The notes: generated by a model not told the origin, from the sequence alone. A stretch of 64,000 nucleotides of DNA from Elusimicrobiota bacterium (GCA_003151975.1 PLZD01000041.1:335-64334), one strand, 5' to 3'; shown: positions 41,651 through 50,592, counted from the stretch's first letter. Numbers and translations are program-made.

Positions 41651-42079
41651 TCAGTAGGAAGCCCAGAGGTTGCCCCTCTCGTCGGTGTGCGTGCAATTGA
41701 TGACGATCTGGCCGAAGTTGGCGTCGTTGGGGTTGTTGTCGTACGACCAGCCGCCCGCGTCCGACGGCTCAGACTCGAATGTCACCGCGTTGGAATCGGC
41801 GTGATGGCTCAGGCCCTTGGCCGCAGGAATCGCCGAGACATATTGGCCGTTGAGGGCGGCGAGATTGGTCGGGAAGGTCCCCTGGTCGCTGCTGTAGCTG
41901 TAAAGCGCGGTCCGCATGACGGTCAGATTGGCCGTCGCGCTTCCTTCCTTGGCGCGCTGCAGGGCGCCGGCCATCTTTGGCATGACCACCAACGCGAGCG
42001 TCGTGATGATCAGCATGACGAGCGTCATCTCGATCATGGTATAGCCCGCTTCGCCGCCGCGCCGGATTCCTTTGTTCAT
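41651..42079 (-). CDS. Type II/IV pseudopilin
   Basis: 142 aa. A short basic leader ends in Gly before YTMIEMTLVMLIITTLALVV, the prepilin-peptidase site and hydrophobic helix with Glu at +5. A short globular part follows. A good ribosome site (AAGGGAGAA) lies upstream. It sits just downstream of the GspE-like ATPase, so it is probably a subunit of that secretion or pilus machine. Confidence 0.8.
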   Translation of the reverse strand: MNKGIRRGGEAGYTMIEMTLVMLIITTLALVVMPKMAGALQRAKEGSATANLTVMRTALYSYSSDQGTFPTNLAALNGQYVSAIPAAKGLSHHADSNAVTFESEPSDAGGWSYDNNPNDANFGQIVINCTHTDERGNLWASY

Positions 42080-42105
42080 CTGTGTTCTCCCTTGAATTCC
42101 GATTA

Positions 42106-43932
42106 TCAGGCCGCCAGGACGACGCGCATGGCCTCGCTCAGTGACACCGTGCCCGAGGCGGCCAGCGAAAGCGCCGAGCGCCGGAGCTCCTGCATGCCCT
42201 CGCGCACCGCGATCGTGCGCATCATGTCGACGGGGACCGCGCCGCTGATGGCCGCGCGCATCTGCGGGGTGCGCACGGGCATGCTTTCATAGAGGGCGAT
42301 GCGGCCGGAGAAGCCGGTCTGACCGCAGGCGTTACAGCCCGCCGCGCGGTAGGTGCGCGCCAGCTCGCCGAGCTCAGCTTCGGAGAAATGCTTGCGGTCC
42401 TTCTCGGAGAGCACGGCGGGGACCTGGCAGTGCTGGCACAGGCGCCGCAGCAGCCGCTGCGAGACGACCAATTTCACGGCGGAGGCCAGAAGGTAGGGCT
42501 CCAGGCCCATCTGGGTCAGGCGCGACAGAGTGGCCGGCGCGCTGTTGGTGTGGATCGAGGAGAGGACCATGTGGCCGGTCAGCGACGCCTTGAGCGCGAT
42601 CTCGGCGGTCTCCTTGTCGCGGATCTCGCCGACCAGGATCACGTTAGGGTCCTGGCGCAGCGTCGAGCGCAGCACGCGCTCGAAGGTCAAGCCGATGCCC
42701 GCGTTGACTTGAATCTGAGTGATGCCCGGGATCTGGTATTCGACCGGGTCCTCGACGGTGACGACGTTGACGCCGGGATGGTTGATGGCCGCGAGCATCG
42801 CGTAAAGCGTGGTCGTCTTGCCGCTGTTGGTCGGCCCCGCCGTCAGGATGAGACCCTCGGAGGCCTGCAGCGCGGTCTCCACCTGGTCGATGCAGTGAGC
42901 CGACATGCCGATGCGGGAGAAGCTCGCCCCCGCCAAGGTCTCGCCGAGGATACGGATGACGATCTTCTCGCCAAATTTCGAGGGCAAGGTGCTGATGCGG
43001 AAATCGACTGGCGTTCCTTTATGAACGGCCCGGAACTGGCCGTCCTGCGGGAGACGCCGCTCGGTGATCACGAGGTCAGACATGATCTTGAGCCGGACCG
43101 CGACGCTGGTGTGGGCCGAGGCCGGCAGAGTGGTGATCGTCCGCATCGTGCCGTCGACGCGCGCGCGCACGGTGAGCATCCCTCTTCGCGGCTCGAAATG
43201 GATGTCGCTGGCGCCCAGCTCTATGGCGCGCACCAAGACGCGGTTGACGACCGCGATGACCGACGAATCCTTGCTCATGGTCTCGAGATCGGCCGATTGA
43301 TCCGCGGCGTTGACATGCGAGTCGAGAATGAGGCCGGCGGCCGAATCGGCGTCGCCGGGCTTTTCTTGGTCGACCGGGCCTTTCGCTCCGATGAGGGGAG
43401 CTTGGGAGCCCGCGGAGCCGCAAAAAGCGCCCTGGCCGGCGGGCATCTCTATGGAAAGCGCCTGGCGGACGGCCGCCAAAAGGTTCTGCGGAGCGATGGG
43501 CTTCCTTAGTACGGCCTGGGCGTCATGATGCATGCCGTCAAGGCAGGAGGATCGCGGGCTGCCCGTCAGCACGATGACGGGGATCTTGCGGGTGGCGTCG
43601 TCCATGCGCACGTTGGTGAGAAGCTCGTAGCCGTTCATCCCCGGAACTTCGAAATCGGTCAGGATCAAGTCGGGATGGCGCGTGCGCGCCGCCTCGAAAC
43701 CCTGGGCGCCGTCCGCGAAGTCCAGGACCTCGAACGAAAACGAACGGAACAGTTCGACGATCAGGCTTCGGCAATCCTCATTGTCCTCGATGACCACGAC
43801 ACGCAGACGCTCCGATTTTATGGCAGTCTCGGGCATGCGTTCGGCGAGCTCGGACAGGATTCCGTCGAGCTCGTCTGCGACGGCATCGAGAGAAACATCC
43901 GACGCGACGCCGAAGGAGGTTGTTTCGTTCAT
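42106..43932 (-). CDS. Receiver-GspE/PilB fusion secretion ATPase
   Basis: 608 aa from ATG 43932; the frame opens earlier, at 43974, but without support. A CheY-like receiver (residues ~40-165, VVVIEDNEDCRSL, phospho-acceptor in LILTDFEVPG, TGSPRSS) is joined by a linker to a type II/IV secretion ATPase: ASDIHFEPRRG, Walker A GPTNSGKTTT, Asp box, Walker B VILVGEIRD, His box and a C-terminal CQHC...CNACG zinc module. The N-terminal N1 domain of GspE appears to be replaced by the receiver, so assembly may respond to phosphorylation. Confidence 0.88.
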   Translation of the reverse strand: MNETTSFGVASDVSLDAVADELDGILSELAERMPETAIKSERLRVVVIEDNEDCRSLIVELFRSFSFEVLDFADGAQGFEAARTRHPDLILTDFEVPGMNGYELLTNVRMDDATRKIPVIVLTGSPRSSCLDGMHHDAQAVLRKPIAPQNLLAAVRQALSIEMPAGQGAFCGSAGSQAPLIGAKGPVDQEKPGDADSAAGLILDSHVNAADQSADLETMSKDSSVIAVVNRVLVRAIELGASDIHFEPRRGMLTVRARVDGTMRTITTLPASAHTSVAVRLKIMSDLVITERRLPQDGQFRAVHKGTPVDFRISTLPSKFGEKIVIRILGETLAGASFSRIGMSAHCIDQVETALQASEGLILTAGPTNSGKTTTLYAMLAAINHPGVNVVTVEDPVEYQIPGITQIQVNAGIGLTFERVLRSTLRQDPNVILVGEIRDKETAEIALKASLTGHMVLSSIHTNSAPATLSRLTQMGLEPYLLASAVKLVVSQRLLRRLCQHCQVPAVLSEKDRKHFSEAELGELARTYRAAGCNACGQTGFSGRIALYESMPVRTPQMRAAISGAVPVDMMRTIAVREGMQELRRSALSLAASGTVSLSEAMRVVLAA

Positions 43933-44069
43933 GCCCCAATGATGCCCGGATTTCTGAGCCGCCACAGGTGCCAATCGGGCCCCGCCGCGCGGGAATAGGA
44001 CCTAGAGATAAGATAGGCCCTCGGCCCAAAAGCGGGATCAGGGGCCTTTCTTTTTCTCTTCTTTGGCAC

Positions 44070-44075
44070 TATAAT
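44070..44075 (+). promoter_or_regulatory. -10 box (TATAAT), leaderless spacing
   Basis: TATAAT ends 6 nt before ATG 44082. An inverted repeat AGGCCC (44015-44020) / GGGCCT (44042-44047) followed by a T-rich run lies just upstream. Confidence 0.55.
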
Positions 44076-44081
44076 CTGGCC

Positions 44082-44711
44082 ATGGTCCGTCCCGCGGCTT
44101 TGACGCCTTGGATTAGTTTCGCGCTGGTCGCGTCCATGGCCATTCCCCCGCGGGCCAAGGACAATCAAGCCCCAGTGGTCGTCGCGTCCCCCACGCTCGA
44201 ACCTTCCGTCACCGCGCAGGCCTCCGAGACCGAGGACCGCGTGATCTTCGAAACGACCGCCCAGGTCTGGAAGACCAACCGGCGCCGCGTCGTCCCCGAG
44301 CCCGAGGCCGTCGCCGACGCCCCGCCGCAGCCGCTGATCGTAACCTCGGCCGTCGGCATCATGGACGCGATGACGAGCATCGTCACGGTCCCGTGGGACA
44401 TCGTCGCCTCGGCTTTTCGCAAGCCGAAGAAGTTCCGGGTCCTGACGTGGAGCATCTCGGGACGCCTGCTCGACAAGGCGGGGCGGCCCCGCGCCTTCTC
44501 GCCTCTGACGGTCACCGTCGACCGCTTCGACTTCGGGCGCGATGCTTCCATGGGGCAGGCGGCCAGCGTCGACGCGCACGCCGACGCCAACGGCGCGTTC
44601 TCGGTCTCTCTGACCGGGCGCATCGAGAAGGAATACCGCGCCGAGATCAGCATCTACTCGGAGTCTCACGACGGCAAACGCGTGCTGGAGCGGCGAGTCT
44701 TCGACCAATGA
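44082..44711 (+). CDS. Secreted protein of unknown function with a carboxypeptidase-regulatory-like segment
   Basis: 209 aa from ATG 44082. Signal peptide 1-23, a valine/proline-rich low-complexity region, a hydrophobic stretch (IMDAMTSIVTVPWDIVASAF) and a C-terminal beta-domain (SISGRLLDKAGRPRAFSPLTV, then AHADANGAFSVSLTG) like CarboxypepD_reg modules. ATGA overlap with the DUF885 gene. Confidence 0.5.
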   Translation: MVRPAALTPWISFALVASMAIPPRAKDNQAPVVVASPTLEPSVTAQASETEDRVIFETTAQVWKTNRRRVVPEPEAVADAPPQPLIVTSAVGIMDAMTSIVTVPWDIVASAFRKPKKFRVLTWSISGRLLDKAGRPRAFSPLTVTVDRFDFGRDASMGQAASVDAHADANGAFSVSLTGRIEKEYRAEISIYSESHDGKRVLERRVFDQ

Positions 44712-46477
44712 AGCGGCTTCTGCTGGCGGCAGCGCTCGTCCTTCCGCTGGTCTCGATCCGGTCGTCGGCCCAGCCCTCCCAGGCCAAGGCGCTCGTTCCG
44801 TCCGGCTCGAGGTTCCACGCCCTCGAGGACGATTACTGGGACACGCAGATGCGCCTCTCCCCTCTTTACGCGACCTACGTCGGCTACCCGAAATACAACG
44901 ACCGTCTCGACGATCCCGGGGAAGCGGGCCGCGTGGAGTCGCACCGCGAGTACGAACGGCTTAAGAACGCCTTGTTGGGGACCTCACCCCAGGGCCTGAG
45001 CCCTGAGGACACGGTCTCCTACGGCGTCATGCTGTCCGAGCTCAACCGCGCCCTCGACGGCGAGCGCTACAAGTTTTGGGAGTGGAAGGTCGACCAGATG
45101 GAAGGGCCGCAGTCTTGGATCGCGACCTCGGTGGCCACGGGCCAGCCGATGAAAACCGCCGAGGACGCGCAAGCCTTGGTCGTGCGCATGAAGTCGATCC
45201 CGGCGTATTTCGCCAGCTACATCGCCAACCTCCGCGAAGGCTTGCGCGACGGCAACGTCGCCGCCCGCGTGCCCGTCGAGAAGACCATCAGCCAGCTCGA
45301 CGAGCTGCTCAAGACCAAGCCCGAGGACACGGTCTGGGCCAAGGTCGTGCTCAAGCTTCCCGCCAACATCCAGCCCGCGGTCCTGCCGCAGGTTATGGCG
45401 GCCGTCGACACGCATGTCACTCCGTCGCTCCAGGAGCTCCGCGATTTCCTCAAGAACGAATACCTCCCGAAGGCGCGCGGAGAGAAAATCGGCCTCGCGG
45501 CGCTGCCGGGCGGGCTCGACGCCTACAAATACCTGATCAGCTACCACACGACCCTCAACTTAAGCCCCGAGGAGATTCACCAGATCGGGCTCGACGAGGT
45601 CAAGTCGATCCGCGCCGAGATGGAAGCCGTGGCCAAGCATTCGCGCTACAAGGGCGACCTGGCGTCATTTTTGGCCGCGGTGCGCGCCGACCCGAAGAAC
45701 TACTACGCCTCGCGCGAGGAAATCGTCAAGGACGCCCAGGCGAAAATCGACGCCTCCGCCGCCAAGCTCCCAAAATGGTTCGGCCTGCTGCCCAAGACCG
45801 CACTCGTCGTCAAACCCTTCGAGGAATACCGCGAGCGCAACGAGGTCGACGCCGAATATTTCGAGCCGTCCGACGACCTGGCCCGCCCCGGCATTTTCTA
45901 CGTCAACACCTACAAGCCCGAGACGCGCGCGCGCTTCCAGATGGGCGCCTTGGCCTTCCACGAGGGCATCCCGGGACACCACCTCCAGCTTGCGATCGCC
46001 CGCGAGATTCCCGGCCTGCCGACCTTCCGCCGTCACGGCGATTACAACGCCTTCGTCGAGGGCTGGGCGCTCTACACCGAGCGCCTCGCAGACGAAATGG
46101 GGCTCTACAAGACCGACTTGGACCGGCTGGGCATGCTGTCGATGCAAGCCTGGCGCGCCTGCCGGTTGGTCGTCGACACGGGCCTGCACGCCTTCGGCTG
46201 GACGCGCCAGCAGGCCATCGATTACATGAAGGAAAACACGGCGATGGGCACCGAGGAGATCGAAGCCGAGGTCGATCGCTACACGATCTGGCCGGGCCAG
46301 GCCCTGGCCTACAAGATCGGCCAGCGCGAGATCATGAAATTGCGCGACGAGGCCAAGAAAGCGCAAGGCAGGAAGTTCGACATCAAGAAGTTCCACGACG
46401 ACGTGCTCAAGAACGGAGCCGTTCCGCTCTCTTTGCTGCGCGATCAGCTCGCGCCCGAACTTACCGGCAAGCCCTGA
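44708..46477 (+). CDS. DUF885 family secreted metallopeptidase
   Basis: 589 aa, signal peptide 1-20. His418-Glu-Gly-Ile-Pro-Gly-His-His (HEGIPGHHLQ) is the family's zinc site; a later FVEGWALYTERLADEMG supplies the conserved Glu. Long helical domain before it, as in oligopeptidase-like DUF885 proteins. Probable periplasmic oligopeptide hydrolysis. Its end overlaps the convergent glycosidase gene by 17 nt. Confidence 0.82.
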   Translation: MKRLLLAAALVLPLVSIRSSAQPSQAKALVPSGSRFHALEDDYWDTQMRLSPLYATYVGYPKYNDRLDDPGEAGRVESHREYERLKNALLGTSPQGLSPEDTVSYGVMLSELNRALDGERYKFWEWKVDQMEGPQSWIATSVATGQPMKTAEDAQALVVRMKSIPAYFASYIANLREGLRDGNVAARVPVEKTISQLDELLKTKPEDTVWAKVVLKLPANIQPAVLPQVMAAVDTHVTPSLQELRDFLKNEYLPKARGEKIGLAALPGGLDAYKYLISYHTTLNLSPEEIHQIGLDEVKSIRAEMEAVAKHSRYKGDLASFLAAVRADPKNYYASREEIVKDAQAKIDASAAKLPKWFGLLPKTALVVKPFEEYRERNEVDAEYFEPSDDLARPGIFYVNTYKPETRARFQMGALAFHEGIPGHHLQLAIAREIPGLPTFRRHGDYNAFVEGWALYTERLADEMGLYKTDLDRLGMLSMQAWRACRLVVDTGLHAFGWTRQQAIDYMKENTAMGTEEIEAEVDRYTIWPGQALAYKIGQREIMKLRDEAKKAQGRKFDIKKFHDDVLKNGAVPLSLLRDQLAPELTGKP

Positions 46478-47222
46478 TCGCGATGTGGGTGGGGTTTAAG
46501 TCCTCGCCCTTGTTCGTCGGCAACGCCAAACACTTTCCGCCCGCCGCGTAGCCGCGCGCGCCGCCGCCGTCGTAGAACACCGCCTCGGTCGCGCCGAGAT
46601 TTTTCATGATGTCGGCCAGCGCGCTCACCGTCGCGTGAGCGGAATCCTTCGTGCTCACGATGAGCAGCGCCTGCCGCCCGTTCTCGTCCTTGATGCCCAC
46701 CGCGGTTCGTCCGCGCTCATCATCCAAAATGTCCAGCGGAAAGCTCGGACCCCATTCCCCGCTCCGCGAAGCGTTGAGCGGGCTGACGTCCTGGCCGTCC
46801 GAGAGCAGCAGGCCGCCGCCGCCGAGATAGACGCTCATCGTCCTGAGCGCCGTATCGCCGTCGGCCATGCCCATCAGAGGCACGGCCTTGAGCACGCCGA
46901 TGCCCCAGCGTTTGCCGAGATCGACGAGCCGGGAGCCACGCTTCAGGCGCCGCTGGTCCTTCGCGAGGGGATACGGCGACGCGCCGCCGACGATCACGTC
47001 GCCCAGCGGCGCGCCCGGCGCGAAAAATGTGCCGTTGGCCACGACGACACCGGCCGCGCAGACCTCGGACATGCGCTTGGGCTCGGCCAGCACGGTGAAG
47101 TTCGCGGCCGGATTCTGGACGCGCGCCCAATAGTAGCCTGGCTCCTCGTGCCAGCACGGGGGCTCCGGCTCCTGAGCCGTCGCGCCCACGGAAAAGAACC
47201 GCGCCAGAATAAAAAATAACAT
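46461..47222 (-). CDS. Phosphodiester glycosidase family protein (NAGPA-like)
   Basis: 253 aa, signal peptide 1-16. VVANGTFFAPG, MSVYLGGGGLLLSDGQ, AVGIKDENGRQALLIVSTKD and EAVFYDGGGARGYA match the family core (NGxFF, G..DG....L..., L.DGGGS). Relatives remove terminal sugar-phosphate diesters and occur near exopolysaccharide loci. Its leaderless promoter is back to back with that of the DMT gene. Confidence 0.8.
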   Translation of the reverse strand: MLFFILARFFSVGATAQEPEPPCWHEEPGYYWARVQNPAANFTVLAEPKRMSEVCAAGVVVANGTFFAPGAPLGDVIVGGASPYPLAKDQRRLKRGSRLVDLGKRWGIGVLKAVPLMGMADGDTALRTMSVYLGGGGLLLSDGQDVSPLNASRSGEWGPSFPLDILDDERGRTAVGIKDENGRQALLIVSTKDSAHATVSALADIMKNLGATEAVFYDGGGARGYAAGGKCLALPTNKGEDLNPTHIAIRACR

Positions 47223-47229
47223 CGGTCTA

Positions 47230-47235
47230 AGTATA
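47230..47235 (-). promoter_or_regulatory. -10 box (TATACT) of the glycosidase gene, leaderless spacing
   Basis: TATACT on the minus strand ends 7 nt before ATG 47222. It lies only 9 nt from the -10 box of the divergent gene. Confidence 0.5.
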
Positions 47236-47244
47236 ACCGATTGG

Positions 47245-47250
47245 TATAAT
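47245..47250 (+). promoter_or_regulatory. -10 box (TATAAT) of the DMT transporter gene, leaderless spacing
   Basis: TATAAT ends 7 nt before ATG 47258. The expected -35 would fall on the start codon of the divergent gene. Confidence 0.55.
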
Positions 47251-47257
47251 TCCCGCC

Positions 47258-48175
47258 ATGCCGCCCATCGCAGCGCTGATACTCGACTGGCTGATCACGG
47301 CCCTCTGGCCGATCATCGCCGTGTCGGGCATGCGGCTTTATTCGGGGGTCCTCTTCGCCACCGCCGGGCTCGTCATCGGGCTCTTGCTGCTCTCGCCGTG
47401 GCTGTGCTTCGACCGGCGCCTTGCGCGCATCTTCTCGCGCCGCATGGCGCCGAGCTTGTTCATGATGGGAATTTTTTCCGGCATCGCGTCGGTCATCTAC
47501 ATCTCGGCGATGGCCTACACGACGCCGGCCAACGGCGCGATCATGGCGCAGGTCGAGGTCATCTACTCGGCGCTCCTCTGCGCCTTTTTCCTTAAAGAGA
47601 GCATCACGCTAAAGCAAGGACTAGCCTCGCTTCTCGTCATGGCCGGCACGGGCCTCATCATGGCCCACGACCTGACCTCGCCGCGCTGGAAGGGCGACCT
47701 CATGATCCTGGCGACGCCGTGGATGTTTCAGATCTCTCACATTTTCTCGAAGCGCCTGCCCAAGGACCTCGATCCGGTCACGGCCACGGGCGGGCGCTTG
47801 ATCTACGGCTTGATCGCGATGGCGCCGTTCTGCGCGTGGTCGGTGGCCCGCGGCGGCGCGTGGACTTGGAGCGGCGAGGGCCTGCGGCTCTTGTTCATCC
47901 AGGGGCTCTTCATGTCGTGCCTCAACTTCGTGCTGTGGTACATGGCGATACTCAAGATGGACCTCGCCAAGGCGACGGCCGTCCTTCTCTCCTATCCCGC
48001 TCTGACGTTGGTCTTCTCGTGGGCTCTCGGCAAGGAGACCATCGCGCCCATCCAAATCGCGGGCCTTGCCGTGACGATGACCGGCGCGTACTGGATCACG
48101 ACCTTGCTGCTCAAAGCGCAGAAGGGCCTGCCCGAAAGGGAACGCATTCCCGCCGAGACCGGCGCCGAGATCTAG
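47258..48175 (+). CDS. EamA/DMT-superfamily transporter
   Basis: 305 aa with ten predicted helices in two EamA repeats; YISAMAYTTPANGAIMAQVEVIYSALLCAFFL and the second-half equivalent (ILKMDLAKATAVLLSYPALTLVFSWAL) are typical. Exports or imports a small metabolite. TAG stop shares CTAG with the convergent cyclase gene. Confidence 0.82.
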   Translation: MPPIAALILDWLITALWPIIAVSGMRLYSGVLFATAGLVIGLLLLSPWLCFDRRLARIFSRRMAPSLFMMGIFSGIASVIYISAMAYTTPANGAIMAQVEVIYSALLCAFFLKESITLKQGLASLLVMAGTGLIMAHDLTSPRWKGDLMILATPWMFQISHIFSKRLPKDLDPVTATGGRLIYGLIAMAPFCAWSVARGGAWTWSGEGLRLLFIQGLFMSCLNFVLWYMAILKMDLAKATAVLLSYPALTLVFSWALGKETIAPIQIAGLAVTMTGAYWITTLLLKAQKGLPERERIPAETGAEI

Positions 48176-49251
48176 GCCGAGTCCTTCTTCCACTCGTAGA
48201 CGGAACAGCCGTCCACGATGCGGCCGGAATCCCGAAAAGAGAATTTCCCCAGAAAAGGCTGGATGGCGTGCTCGGAAATCGCGATGCCGTCGACGAGGCC
48301 GTGCTTCTGCATGTGGCCGGCGATGTCGATGACGCGGTCGGTCATCTCCTCCATCGGCGTGTCCTTGTCGCAGAACACTTCGCCGGAGTTGATGCCGGCG
48401 CGTATTTTGAAGTCGCGCCTCATGACCTTGATCGTCCGGTTGAAGTCGTCGAGGCCAAGGATGACGCTCTGCGCGGCTTTCACGGCATTCGCGGCCGACG
48501 GGAAGCAGATCATCACGCCGTCGGGCGTCCAGGTGGACTTCATCGCCTGGTTGGCCTTGAGGATGCCCTCGACCATGCGCTTGTACTGCCGGAAATCGTT
48601 TTCCGCGATGCTCTTGTCCTCGCCGACCTTCATGCCGGTCGAGTCGACGATGTCGATGGAGAGGAAGGCCAGGTTCTGCTTGTGCTCGTCGAGCGACTTG
48701 CGGACCTCGGCGTAGACCTCCAGGAGCTTTCCGCGGTCGAGTTTGTCCTTGTCGAGCGCGGACGAGGCCTTGATCAAGGCGTCGCGCTTGCGCCGGAGGA
48801 TCACGACATCGGAGGCGAACTTGAAGGCGAAGCCGCGCAGGAGCATGGCCGCCACGAAGAGCGCGCCCAAGAGAACGAACCTCGCGATGTCGGTTCCTTC
48901 ATAGTTGGTCGGGATGTTCTGCCTCAGAGCTGACAGAGCTGGAGCCTCGAGCTGCCGGTCGATCTCAACGACGCGAAGGAACTCGGGGTAGTTCTTGATG
49001 TCCTTGAAGCGCGAGAGCACGGACGCGGCGAAGGCCGCCACGATGACGGCCAGCAGGATATTCTTCACGGCGCGCAGCAGCATGCGCATGCCGCCGGCGA
49101 CGGCGATCTTCCCCGTCAGGGCGGCCCGGCCTCTTTTCGCCGAGGCCGCGGCCTTGAGCTGGGCCCTTAAATTCTTCGATTTCCAGGCGGCTTCCGTTGT
49201 CGCCGCCAGAGCCGCCAGATCGGGACCGTCTTTTCTTCGCGATTCCGCCAT
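48172..49251 (-). CDS. Membrane-bound class III adenylate/guanylate cyclase
   Basis: 359 aa. Two membrane helices (residues ~60-82 and ~125-145) enclose a ~40-residue periplasmic loop. A coiled linker leads to a class III cyclase domain: FLSIDIVDSTGMK with the first metal Asp, WTPDGVMICFPSAANAV with the second, and IRAGINSGEV. It should make cAMP or cGMP in response to an envelope signal. A TACAAT box lies 13 nt upstream. Confidence 0.75.
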   Translation of the reverse strand: MAESRRKDGPDLAALAATTEAAWKSKNLRAQLKAAASAKRGRAALTGKIAVAGGMRMLLRAVKNILLAVIVAAFAASVLSRFKDIKNYPEFLRVVEIDRQLEAPALSALRQNIPTNYEGTDIARFVLLGALFVAAMLLRGFAFKFASDVVILRRKRDALIKASSALDKDKLDRGKLLEVYAEVRKSLDEHKQNLAFLSIDIVDSTGMKVGEDKSIAENDFRQYKRMVEGILKANQAMKSTWTPDGVMICFPSAANAVKAAQSVILGLDDFNRTIKVMRRDFKIRAGINSGEVFCDKDTPMEEMTDRVIDIAGHMQKHGLVDGIAISEHAIQPFLGKFSFRDSGRIVDGCSVYEWKKDSA

Positions 49252-49295
49252 GAAAGTGAAAGATATTGTACCATGCCTCCGTGGAGAGAAAGCCC

Positions 49296-49571
49296 GTGCC
49301 TTATTCCAAGACCGTCTTTGTTTGCACCAACATACGCGACGGCGGGCGCGTGGCCTGCGGCAATCCGGGGCGAGGCGGCGCGGAACTCTGCGAGGCGCTT
49401 AAAGTGGCGGTCAAGAAGCTGGGACTCAAGGGCAAGGTCCGCGTGGCGCGCTCGGGCTGCCTCGACCTCTGCGAGAAGGGTCCCAATCTTTTCATCTACC
49501 CCGAGGGCGAGTGGCGCTCGGGCGTCGCCGAGAAGGACGTTCCCGAGATCGTAAAGCTCTTGGAGAGCTAG
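49296..49571 (+). CDS. Thioredoxin-like [2Fe-2S] ferredoxin
   Basis: 91 aa from GTG 49296, preceded by GGAGAG at 7 nt; GTG 49281 is an alternative. FVCTN at the start, then GGRVACGNPGRGG and SGCLDLCEKGPNL give the four cysteines (spacing C..C..CxxxC) of this family, with the YPEGEWRSGV strand. Soluble electron carrier. The TAG stop shares CTAG with the convergent YgjP gene. Confidence 0.82.
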   Translation: MPYSKTVFVCTNIRDGGRVACGNPGRGGAELCEALKVAVKKLGLKGKVRVARSGCLDLCEKGPNLFIYPEGEWRSGVAEKDVPEIVKLLES

Positions 49572-50176
49572 GCCTTCTTCAAGTCGCGGCTGTGCTCGCG
49601 CAGCCAGTCGCGGTGCGTCTTCCAGTCGGGACACTGCGCCGCGACCACGGCCCAGAAGCGGCGCGAGTGGTTCATCTCGCGCAGGTGCGCGAGCTCGTGG
49701 ATGACGAGATAGTCGAGAACCTCGGGCGGGGCCAGCACGACGCGCCAGTTGAAGTTGAGATTGCCCTCGCGCGAACAGCTTCCCCAAAGCGTGCGCTGGT
49801 CCTTGATGCGCAGCGCGCGAAACGACAAGCCCATGCGCGCAGACCACATCGCCGCGCGCTCGGAAAAAAGCCGGCCCGCCTGCTCCTGGTACCAGGCGTT
49901 GAGCAGCTCGCGAGGCTTGGCCGGATCCTTGGGCGAGCGGATGAGCAGAAGCTCGCCCGTCCCTTCTTGGACTTTCGAGAACGCCGCCTCGGGATCGATC
50001 TCTACGCGAAGGTCGAGCGAGCCGCCGCGAAACGGGACCTGCCTGACGCGGCGGGACTTCGGAGGAAACAGGAGGGGAAGCTCGGCCCTCAAGCCGTCGA
50101 GGAAATCCTTCACGTCGGCCAGCACGCCGCCGACTCCGGCGGGCAGGGGCAGGGCGAGTTGATCGTCGGGCGCCAT
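49568..50176 (-). CDS. YgjP-type (M48-like, DUF45) metallopeptidase
   Basis: 202 aa. RTLWGSCSREGNLNFNWRVVLAP and HELAHLREMNHSRRFW (His160 and His164) are the YgjP/DUF45 signatures, with the third ligand in the following helix. The N-terminal part carries a LDLRVEID beta-domain. Physiological substrate unknown. A -10 for the divergent receiver gene lies 17 nt away. Confidence 0.82.
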   Translation of the reverse strand: MAPDDQLALPLPAGVGGVLADVKDFLDGLRAELPLLFPPKSRRVRQVPFRGGSLDLRVEIDPEAAFSKVQEGTGELLLIRSPKDPAKPRELLNAWYQEQAGRLFSERAAMWSARMGLSFRALRIKDQRTLWGSCSREGNLNFNWRVVLAPPEVLDYLVIHELAHLREMNHSRRFWAVVAAQCPDWKTHRDWLREHSRDLKKA

Positions 50177-50192
50177 AGCGGCCCGATTTTAC

Positions 50193-50198
50193 TATAAT
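50193..50198 (+). promoter_or_regulatory. -10 box (TATAAT) of sub-operon 1 of the exopolysaccharide cluster
   Basis: TTTTACTATAATTT; the box ends 7 nt before ATG 50206, a leaderless spacing. The sequence around it is nearly the same as that before the paralogous receiver at 60161. Confidence 0.6.
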
Positions 50199-50205
50199 TT
50201 GCGCG

Positions 50206-50592
50206 ATGGCAAAAATCCTGGTCGTAGACGACGAGCCCACCATCGTGGCGATGATGAGCTTCATACTGCAGAAAGCGGGACACACCGTCTCGTCGGCCGG
50301 CAACGGCGTCGAAGCGGTGGCCGTCCTCGGCATCGATCCCGAAGACCCCGCGGCGCCCCTCCCCGATCTCGTGGTCCTCGACATCATGATGCCCATCATG
50401 GACGGCCATACGGTCGCCGTCATGATGAAGGAATCCGCCCACGCCAACAAGATCCCCATCCTCATAGTCACGGCCAAGAGCGACATGGCTCCCGCCTTCG
50501 AGGCCATCCCGTCGGTGGCCGGATTCTTCGTGAAGCCCTTCGACCCCAAGATCCTGCGCGAGACCGTCAACAAGCTGGTCGGCCAGAAGTGA
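50206..50592 (+). CDS. Stand-alone CheY-like response regulator, copy 1
   Basis: 128 aa, a receiver domain only. ILVVDDEP acidic pair, phospho-acceptor in LVVLDIMMP, conserved Thr in LIVTAKSD and Lys in FVKPFDP. Between helix 2 and strand 3 there is an unusual insert (LGIDPEDPAAPLPD) that the receiver at 60161 shares. No output domain, so it must act by binding a partner. Opens the exopolysaccharide cluster and overlaps the next gene by GTGA. Confidence 0.88.
   Translation: MAKILVVDDEPTIVAMMSFILQKAGHTVSSAGNGVEAVAVLGIDPEDPAAPLPDLVVLDIMMPIMDGHTVAVMMKESAHANKIPILIVTAKSDMAPAFEAIPSVAGFFVKPFDPKILRETVNKLVGQK

Noticed and set aside
44015-44047. Intrinsic terminator AGGCCC...GGGCCT plus T-rich run
   Set aside because: It lies between divergent genes with nothing transcribed toward it on that strand; kept only as a note in the GGGCC motif finding.
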